Assembly (NCBI GenBank): GCA_002751075.1
Contig: NAOQ01000179.1
Location: forward strand, 34,584 to 55,471
Direction of reading: 5' to 3'
Length of the DNA stretch: 20,888 nt
From: Ichthyophonus hoferi
Taxonomy: Eukaryota > Opisthokonta > Ichthyosporea > Ichthyophonida > Ichthyophonidae
The notes below the pieces were generated by a model. That model had not been told where the DNA came from and ran no database searches. It was given only the letters and a program-made list of their open reading frames with translations. The position numbers and the translations under genes were made by a program. Each line of letters begins with the position of its first letter. Within the stretch, counting starts at the first letter, position 1. Below are positions 14,501 through 20,888 of the stretch, piece after piece.

Positions 14501-14587
14501 CATACAAATTCAACAATATAAATAACAAAAAAGAAAGTATAAAATAATATAAAACATACTCAAACCTACCTTAAAACCAAACTTCAT
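2513..14587 (-). CDS. PWP2: PWP2 homologue, WD40 subunit of UTP-B in the SSU processome; 21 exons, complete
   Basis: PWP2 (Utp1) is a nucleolar subunit of UTP-B, which binds the U3 snoRNP and the 5'ETS during 18S rRNA processing. Exons, in transcript order: 14587-14570, 13350-13238, 12646-12552, 12130-12031, 11433-11290, 10733-10598, 10225-10144, 10031-9866, 9566-9359, 9137-9067, 8313-8184, 8061-7956, 7456-7380, 7166-7049, 6611-6489, 5690-5521, 5292-5164, 4973-4889, 4706-4522, 3388-3260, 2617-2513. All are GT-AG with matching phases and total 2490 nt (829 residues). The start MKFGFK matches the family start MKFAYR. Family-specific stretches include GNSVVSPVGNRVSVFDL (about residues 22-38), LLVWEWKSESYVLKQQGHF (about 310-330), DGTVRAFDLIRYRNFRTFTS (exon 11), FDSFEIFVWNVQTGRLL (exon 12) and CYSADGRCVLAGGRSKYICI (exon 16). 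Two tandem WD40 propellers fill about residues 10-690; the Utp12 helical domain follows at about 700-825. It is shorter than human PWP2 (919): the acidic loop near residues 215-240 is cut down and the C-terminal tail is absent. Homology is from memory of the family; the exon joins are read directly. Confidence 0.97.
6711..6796. repeat. GGCCAATC...GATTGGCC inverted pair, about 85 bp
   Basis: Exact 8-bp inverted ends with partial similarity further inwards, in PWP2 intron 14 (6612-7048). The inner sequence is AT-rich and unlike the hairpin at 17128-17166. Candidate small non-autonomous DNA element; no target-site duplication was identified. Confidence 0.45.
7168..7205 (-). other. Long pyrimidine tract at the PWP2 exon 14 acceptor
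   Basis: On the transcript strand this is a CT-rich tract ending in CTCCCTAG immediately before the exon starting at 7166. A similar CT tract at about 8162-8108 lies in intron 11, but 45-100 nt upstream of its acceptor, with a non-pyrimidine stretch between. Confidence 0.6.
8752..9030. repeat. Pentanucleotide satellite (ACATA)n with a nested 30-bp duplication
   Basis: About 280 bp built from ACATA/AACAT units with interspersed ATATGACAAA and ATATAAT variants, inside PWP2 intron 10 (8314-9066), between the exons that end at 9067 and start at 8313. Two perfect 30-bp copies sit side by side at 8881-8910 and 8911-8940, showing recent unequal exchange or slippage. The Cys/Tyr/Leu-rich open frames through it on the minus strand are repeat translation, not genes. 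Confidence 0.95.
14387..14415. repeat. Hexanucleotide (ACAGAC)n microsatellite
   Basis: Roughly four to five tandem ACAGAC units with CA-rich edges in PWP2 intron 1 (13351-14569), the gene's longest intron at 1219 nt. On the transcript strand it reads (GTCTGT)n. Confidence 0.9.
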
Positions 14588-14743
14588 ATTATCGTTTCAA
14601 GTCTATATATACTATATACCTATACGAATGTATAATGTTTAATCCTTAAACTATTATCGCTAAACCTCTTCTAGACCTAACTTGAAAATAAAGATATAAT
14701 ATAATATAGTAAGATATATACTCAAGTATACTATATATCATAC

Positions 14744-14767
14744 ATATATATATATATATATATATAT
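14744..14767. repeat. (AT)12 run
   Basis: Uninterrupted alternating AT, 24 nt, in the divergent intergenic region about 157 bp upstream of the PWP2 start. Confidence 0.95.
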
Positions 14768-14957
14768 TGTAACAGCCAATTTACTAATCCACATGTACAT
14801 ATAAAAATTGGCTCATTAATTTCAGCTTCACCGCACGTGTACGATTAGATTATTATGACGCTTCACTTGAAATGTGATTGGCCTGCTAATTTAAGCGCGC
14901 AGTTTTATAATAATGATCATTTTAGTGTGTGATTTTAAAAACATTCCACTGTATATA

Positions 14958-14981
14958 ATATATATATATATATATATATAT
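14958..14981. repeat. (AT)12 run
   Basis: Second uninterrupted 24-nt AT run in the intergenic region, about 277 bp upstream of the channel ATG. Confidence 0.95.
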
Positions 14982-15257
14982 GAATGCCTCTTGTGTCGAT
15001 TTTAGTCTGTGTATAAATCAATATTCAAAGAGGTACTCTACGTACTATACAGATAAGCTTTAGTATTCGGTATATTATATACACATAAAATCTATAACAC
15101 CATAACACCACTACATATTTAGTGGAGAGAAAGTGTCTAAATTTTTCCCTGTCATTTGTGTTATGATAAAGAAGGAAAGCCAGAAGGAAAAGGTTTAACA
15201 TCATATGGTAACAACATAGTTTTGAATATGCAATTAGTAAAAAATAAGTAATATAAA

Positions 15258-18200
15258 ATGACTTCAGTTGCAGTAAGCTCGATGAGGGAACGAAATAATA
15301 TAAAAGGGCACAAGAGGCACAGAAGTAGGTCAGAAAGTGATAAAGGGGCACAACAAAGTGCAATAGAAAGGGAAGAAGAGGAAGAAATGGAAAGGAAACT
15401 TAATAAGTCACGCGAAAGGAGACTTGAAGTGCAGAACATGTGGAATAAAACACTCAAAGGAATAACTGAACCATTTTTACCATTTTTAGCGGAAAAACTT
15501 CCTGAGTGTAGGCCGAATAAGCCAGATTTAAAAAATATTATAAAAGGAGAAGCATTCCAACAACGAAAAGAATTATTAAAAGTTATGCGACATAGAGTGC
15601 CTATGAAGGTCATTAATAGGCAACATGAACGGTTTGGGGATTTTTATATTGCCCTTCTAAATGCTACATGGTCGTTTATATTGATAGGTATGTTTAATAT
15701 ATATATATATATATATCTTTTATTATGATATTATAGATTATGTTATATCTTATATGTGCATAGCCCTTTTGAAGGTTAGGTAGTCGATTAAACACCTAGA
15801 GGTACTTCACGTGTACCTAATAAACAATACAATATCATACAATACAATATAATATATGCAGTATATATATATATATAACACTCTTTATCCATAGATGGTT
15901 GGTAGTACAGTTAAGCATGCTATGTTTCAGTAGGTTTTAGTTTTACATGTCACTATACCATATTATGAATAATCACGCGTGATTGAGGTTGTACAAATAT
16001 ATGTTGCCAAGTATTAAGTGTATTATTTTTATTCATTGGTTAACAATTTATAGTGCTGACCATCCAAGTATGCGCTCTGATTGCATTTTATTAACCAAAC
16101 TACAAATCAATATGCGATTATAACCCACAAAAGGGAAAGACATACGGTTACAACATAAAATACAGACCAATGTTAACCTTATATAGATAGACTTGTATAT
16201 ATAGCAATAAAATGCATAAAAATGCAGAGATTTAACGAATAGATCGGATTGAGCAATAAAGTTATAAAATATAAACTTGTAACATACCTGTTATAGATAT
16301 GCGCATATATCTTTTTCTTTTTAAAATATACATTACTGTATATATACCAGTGCTCTATTAATATGCCTAGAACGGTACAGGAGCCGATGATTGACGATAG
16401 TAATTCTATATAGATAGTAGTCTGACTGATTGGGTCTCCTCATAGTACTTATAACGTCATTAATTGGTCTTTCCTTTGGATTCTTTCTCATGTATACCCG
16501 TGATATCAACGGATTGGAGGGACATCACGGGTCGTATATTGCCGTGTTCTTATTTAGGTAGGCAGGTGGATGGGATGGGTGATTGTGGGTATTTTTGAAT
16601 ATGAAGATGTATACCTGTAAATGGGCATTTGCTTCTACATTCATAACTACATATATGTATATACATCTTACTTCCCATCTAATTATTTCATTGTTCTCCT
16701 GGTCTGTGTCAACCAATAGATATCAAGTTCTAGAGGGTGAGCTACCATTGTCATTAAAACAATCAGCTGTAAATTTATTAATGAAAGCACGATCTTCATG
16801 TAGTTGCCTAGGGGTCTGATACATACGTATTACATCTAACTGTCTCCCTATGTTTATAAAGACATTGCCTTTTATAAAAAACCATTTATTATTCCGCGTT
16901 TAGATTGCTCCAAGTGCGTGACAGTTGGATACTCTAACTAGTATCTATACTATATTAGTGGAATGTACATCTAGGGCTAGAATATTCCTGGCTCTGAAGA
17001 ATTTTGTATCATTCTTTTCACTATATGGATTATATCAATGGAAATAGACCTAACTTTGTATTTTATTAGGGAATTGTTTGCTATTTCCCCATTTTATAAA
17101 TCAGGGTTAAATTGTTATAGTCTTACAGGGCCAATTCTACCTTTAAAGCATGAAGGTGATTGGCCCCTACTTTTTAGCATTTATATGTTTATAGATTCAC
17201 AATCCATGATATATCATCCGATTGGTTTCTTTACCTAACTTACTGTCTTTCTCCCTTTCACTCTAAGCATAAATGCATTTGACATTCTTTTGAATTCATG
17301 GACCCCCAATAATGCTTGGGCTGTATAGATTATATCTAATAGCATCGTGCAAACCGGTCTATTCTAAAGGGATTTAAATTGGGTAGCGCTTAAATACTGG
17401 TCATAAGGATTAGTCACTGACTAGATGCTGGCTGAGCTAATGATTCTTAAATTGTGATTAGTGATTGGTAATAAATAACAAACCTCATGCAGTCAGTAAG
17501 CCTCCCCTACCAGCTCTAGTTTTATACATGCATAACATATATATGTATATATGTGTATATACCTACATAGAGTCTTATGTATTTGCCTATCTGCTAATAT
17601 GCATACATACTTGTTAGTACACTTGAACACCTCAAATGCATGAAACCACTAACATATCTATCTCTCTACCCTCCTATCCCACCCATCCTATAGCCTGTCC
17701 CAATCAACGCTTTCAGGATCTAGTCCCATAACAACTGTTTCGACCTATAACATTCTAGTAGCCAACCTTCATGGCCTCATCAGCCAATTGTATTTTGTTT
17801 TCTTAACAGGCATCCTATTTACACGGCTGTCATTACCGTCAGCCGCCATCTGTGCTAGTGAAAAATTAATTATTAACTTTCGTCCTAAGGTATTGTGATG
17901 TATTTGAAATAGGCTGTTTTTATTTAATGGAGTCCAATTGGTTTGATTCTTTTAAGAGCATAGCCTGAGTGGTGGGCTATCAGCCCTCTCTTGTTGCAAA
18001 TGATTGGTCTGGATCTTGTTTTAATTTTACTATGGACCACTGTTAATTTGGTTAGTTACCCCTATATGGGATGTATACACCAATGATACGTTCTTATGTA
18101 ATTGATTTAAACCAGCTTATAGATCACGTAGATTAACTGCTGACTAATCCTGGAAAAGTTTAATCGCTGATCAATTATTGACTTTCCCTTTTTAAAATAT

Positions 18201-20226
18201 CAGAAAGGCGTTAATGATAATTCGTAATTGGGCCAAATGTTTAGTTAAAATCTAATACAAAAAATTTCTAACCTTAGACTATCAAGACATCCTTATAATA
18301 TATTACAATACAATACAATACCATATATCACAATATGGTATAATATCATATTATACTATACAATACATTATAATATAATACAGAGTGGTTTAGTGTAGTC
18401 TTACATATTGATATGTGCAATACAATATCATATCTTTATACTTACTCAAGTTAACCCTTACAGAAAGACAAGACATCCCAGCACAAACAAGATACCAATG
18501 CTTTCAATAATGGAAAAAATAATATAGGTCTGAGTACTCGGGTATGTTTTAGTTTTAGTGGTATTTTTACCTTGGTTTTTTTAATTTTTTAATTTTTTAT
18601 ATATATGCCTGTCTACGGCCCATGGATTAAACTAATAACTTGATACAGTGAATTATAAACAATCAATTATACTATATGTATAGTATATCTATATGTACTA
18701 AAAAATTAAATCCATTCGCCCAACCAGGTCCCCAGAGAATCCATTGGCGAGACCGAATACGGGTCGGTTCTGGCCCGAATTGTAATTACTCGAGTGCCCC
18801 CAGTTATGATTGACGCCAATTTTTTCTTGACCTTTGCTCACCCAGTAATAACGCATGATGGTTTGACGATTATGAAATTAGAACAACTCCCATTGGTCCG
18901 GTCGTATGCACCTATGTGGAGATATAGCATGTTGATTCGTCACATTATAACAGACGACTCACCATTGGTTAACTATACTCGGGAAAGGCTGTATGAAGAG
19001 GGTGTCTCATTTTATATTACGGTGAGTTTTCAAGTTTTAATAGGTGTTTCGTTAGTGGTCCGTTAGCCACTTAATATATTTTGGTCACCATTTTTATTGA
19101 ATCATTAGTGAAACTCTACCGCAATATATGAATGTTTTTTCAAGTAATTATTCATACATTGCTATATGATGTTGATATATTATACGTGTTTAGTATCACT
19201 TATTGCAATATAATATACTCAAGGTCATACCACTATAATTCAAGTGGTACATTGTTGTCAATGGTCAATATATATTATAGTTAAATTTTAATTACAAGAA
19301 CTGGTATAAAAAACGTTATAAGGAACTACTAGACTATTATTTATTTATTTCCTATAGAAATATTTATTGGTTTGGAATTGAATCTGTGGTATCTTACTAT
19401 GATGATGATAATAATAATATACTATACTACTATAACAATTATAACTATACTATACTATTATTACAATAATAAATATGCTAAACTACTATACCATGATATT
19501 TATCTTAACTTTACCTCTTGCAAAGGACATGCAGTAGTTGAGAGGTTTAAGGAAATAAAACCCCTAATCCATAGTTGCAAGTTGATTAATTAATTATCAT
19601 TACGTAATAATTAGCAATCAATCAAAGGAATGCTGATGAAAACCCTCACTGAGGAGGGAATGGTTTATGGGAAATATCTGAATTAAAGACACCTAATTCT
19701 TTAAAACTTGTTCTAAATAATTGCTAGATTAATTAGATTTTTACTAACACTAAGCAATAGATCCATAATGACTTTACCATTGATACAACTTAACCGCCAC
19801 TATCTTTAATATCCTCCATCTAGTTATTTGTATATTAACATTTTCAACCCTAACCCACAGGTTCTGGGTACGGAAAAGGCATCTATGCAGAGTGTAGTTT
19901 TTAACTACTCGTATGACTTAGATGATGGAAATATTGCATTTGACATGCACTTTTGTGACCTTATATCTCTAAAGGAGGATGGTTCCCGAACGATCGACTA
20001 CAGTCGGTTAAGTTGTATGGTACCAATTGATATAAATAAGAAAAAAAACACAGAGAAAACGGAAGAAAAATATGCAGATAATCAGAGATATGAAGAAGAT
20101 AATGAAGATCATATCGAAAATGATGGTGATATGTATAATGATTCAATATCCACATCGACAGGCCACGGTTCATGCAGGAACTTCAGGGAACACGGCTCCA
20201 GAAAAAATATGCCAAGTTGCATGTAA
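15258..20226 (+). CDS. Inward-rectifier potassium channel, KirBac-like; at least 6 exons, pore exon unresolved
   Basis: Predicted to form a tetrameric K+ channel in a membrane. Clear exons: 15258-15687, 16446-16557, 17717-17889, 18728-19021, 19861-20226 (stop TAA); joins outside the missing exon agree in phase. The N-terminus (residues 1-117) is charged, with an RS-rich patch and an EREEEEEMERKL run. Residues 124-137 (HERFGDFYIALLNATW) match the KirBac slide helix; TM1 is about 138-160 (FILIVLITSLIGLSFGFF). GSYIAVFLF then matches the GSF-x-x-AFFF start of the pore helix. Exon 17717-17889 gives SSPITT, the family element after the filter, then TM2 ending in TGILFTRLSLPSA (KirBac: TGLVFARFSRPSA). 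Exons 18728-19021 and 19861-20226 encode the IRK cytoplasmic beta domain (DDSPLVNYT; FDMHFCDLISL; EDGSRTIDYSRL), then a charged, low-complexity tail. A pore exon of length 2 modulo 3 must lie in 16558-17716; none found there encodes T-x-G-Y-G. Best phase-compatible candidate: 17178-17224, giving 473 residues. Confidence 0.85.
17128..17166. repeat. GGGCCAAT hairpin, 39 bp
   Basis: GGGCCAAT at the left and ATTGGCCC at the right form an exact 8-bp inverted pair, with a second inner pair ACCTT/AAGGT nearly in register. It sits in the channel intron interval that should hold the pore exon, just upstream of candidate exon 17178-17224. Possible MITE remnant or structured intron element. Confidence 0.7.
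17178..17224 (+). other. Candidate pore exon of the Kir-like gene (uncertain)
   Basis: This 47-nt stretch starts after a pyrimidine-rich CCCCTACTTTTTAG acceptor, is open, and ends before GTTTCT. Its phases fit both neighbours: it needs two bases from exon 16446-16557 and leaves one for exon 17717-17889. It would give FLF-SIYMFIDSQSMIYHPIG-SSP. The FLFSI junction matches animal Kir channels (FLFSIET), but where TIGYG is expected it reads YHPIG. A rival is 17268-17322, with a better acceptor (CTAAC, then a long pyrimidine tract, then TAAG) and the reading SINAFDILLNSW, but its end phase does not fit the next exon. A third, 17121-17155, fits in phase but does not resemble a pore helix. Confidence 0.25.
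18301..18376. repeat. CAATA/AATAT pentamer-like repeat
   Basis: Imperfect CAATA units degrading into AATAT words, in the channel intron 17890-18727. A related CAATA cluster lies at about 15828-15855 in the first intron. Both resemble the PWP2 intron satellite in period but not in unit. Confidence 0.7.
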
Positions 20227-20888
20227 ACACTGACATATATCGTTTTGGCTGTATTTCTTTCGATAAATAGAATTTATTTATTATTACCTATGGGAGATAG
20301 CAAATTGAAGAAAAACATTAAATGTTGGAAGGGTTGTGCTTATATTATTACATTATAATTCATTGTCAAGAAAAAAAAAAGATAATGCAAAGGTAATACT
20401 AACTATGCACATGTTGAGGTAAACATAGGCAAATTTTTGATAATGTAGTTATAAAACACTAATTTTCAGGCTTGATTAAATATTACATTACTACAAATTA
20501 GACAACAGCTGGTTAGTTATCTGGCAGCCCTTTGAAGAGCATCATACTGTTTATAATAATTGAATAAATCGCCCACACATTACAATAATGTGCTTTATAG
20601 CTATGCTTGTTGGCATGTGGAAACCAAAGCGTTCACTGCACTTTAACATGATATTCGTTTTATTTATTGTTACAGTCGCTTATTACTAGAAAGAAAAGAC
20701 GTTACTTCCAGTTAAATTTGATACAGATTATTTGTGAACTGTCCAAAATATGTTATGACTATCCTGGTTAGCACATCCCACACTACGGGCCGTATGAACT
20801 TTACCATACATTTTACTTGTAGATCAAACAACGTTTTAGTAACAAGCGCATCAGGCATGATTGACAAATTATTAATTAATTACTGCTA
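20227..20888. other. 3' flank of the Kir-like gene
   Basis: Downstream of the channel stop. Possible polyadenylation words on the plus strand are ATTAAA at 20317-20322 and AATAAA at 20563-20568; neither is decisive. The segment 20622-20739 is one arm of a diverged inverted repeat whose partner is at 924-1046. No complete gene recognised. Confidence 0.45.
20622..20739 (+). repeat. Right copy of a dispersed inverted repeat (partner 924-1046)
   Basis: Collinear with the minus strand of 924-1046: AACCAAA at 20622-20628, ACTGCACTT at 20634-20642, the 16-mer at 20688-20703, TTTGTGAAC at 20731-20739. Both copies can be read over a short stretch as M-x-x-PKR-x-LHF, with some differences at third codon positions, hinting at a coding ancestor. 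Neither copy keeps a long open frame. Confidence 0.75.

Larger units (their letters stand above)
14588..15257. promoter_or_regulatory. Divergent intergenic region between PWP2 (-) and the Kir-like gene (+)
   Basis: These 670 bp separate the two start codons and must hold both 5'UTRs and promoters unless there are upstream non-coding exons. Visible elements: two pure (AT)12 runs (14744-14767 and 14958-14981); an E-box CACGTG at 14834-14839; ATTGG words (inverted CCAAT) at about 14805 and 14877; a GC-rich spot GCGCGC near 14895 followed by TTTATAA; and TATAAA near 15013, about 245 bp upstream of the channel ATG. I see no coding exon. Assigning elements to either gene is inference. Confidence 0.5.

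Noticed and set aside
14240-14528. Cys/Val/Ser-rich open frames on the minus strand
   Set aside because: They run through the (GTCTGT)n microsatellite in PWP2 intron 1 and are repeat-driven.
2513-14569. Intronic C/D box snoRNA in PWP2 introns
   Set aside because: Ribosome-assembly genes often host snoRNAs, so I looked for a C box (RTGATGA) with a D box (CTGA) at the right spacing on the transcript strand. No convincing pair was seen.
15161-15613. 150-codon open frame on the minus strand
   Set aside because: Antisense shadow of the channel's first exon, whose plus-strand reading has the slide helix and TM1 start.
16583-16819. Open frame with SWSVSTNRYQVLEG resembling a pore and VNLLM resembling TM2
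   Set aside because: The true TM2 exon is at 17717-17889 with a much better match. There is no AG acceptor that would start this piece in frame, so the similarity is taken as chance.
1-20888. tRNA or rRNA genes
   Set aside because: No tRNA-like cloverleaf with A and B box words and no rRNA-like stretch was recognised on either strand; a covariance-model scan was not possible here.

Overview
The window is nuclear DNA from an intron-rich microbial eukaryote. By eye it is about one third G+C. It carries two multi-exon genes with GT-AG introns (many donors read GTATGT), dense TA, CA and GA simple repeats, and TAA stops with the standard code. I cannot place it more precisely than a protist-like genome.

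Layout. Positions 1-2512 lie beyond the 3' end of PWP2. They hold a few coding-like, intron-interrupted stretches on the minus strand (about 239-1834) that I could not join into a model or name. Positions 2513-14587 (minus) are a complete 21-exon PWP2 gene. PWP2 is a WD40 subunit of the UTP-B complex of the small-subunit processome, which makes 18S rRNA. Every splice phase agrees and the exons add up to exactly 830 codons including the stop. Positions 14588-15257 are a 670-bp AT-rich divergent intergenic region that should hold both promoters. Positions 15258-20226 (plus) are a potassium channel gene of the inward-rectifier family, closer to bacterial KirBac than to animal Kir. It shows a slide helix, TM1, TM2 ending in the family's F-x-R-x-S-x-P element, and the IRK-type cytoplasmic beta domain. 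Five exons are clear. The small exon for the pore helix and selectivity filter, somewhere in 16558-17716, could not be fixed, and no T-x-G-Y-G filter is encoded in that interval. Positions 20227-20888 are 3' flank.

The two genes are head to head but have no obvious functional link: one is nucleolar ribosome assembly, the other membrane ion transport.

Most notable: (1) a KirBac-like channel in a eukaryote whose filter cannot be found in canonical form; (2) a roughly 120-bp, about 80% identical inverted repeat pair near the two ends of the window (924-1046 and 20622-20739); (3) clear excess of CCAAT/ATTGG and GGCCAAT words, some in hairpins inside introns; (4) an intronic pentanucleotide satellite with a nested perfect 30-bp duplication.
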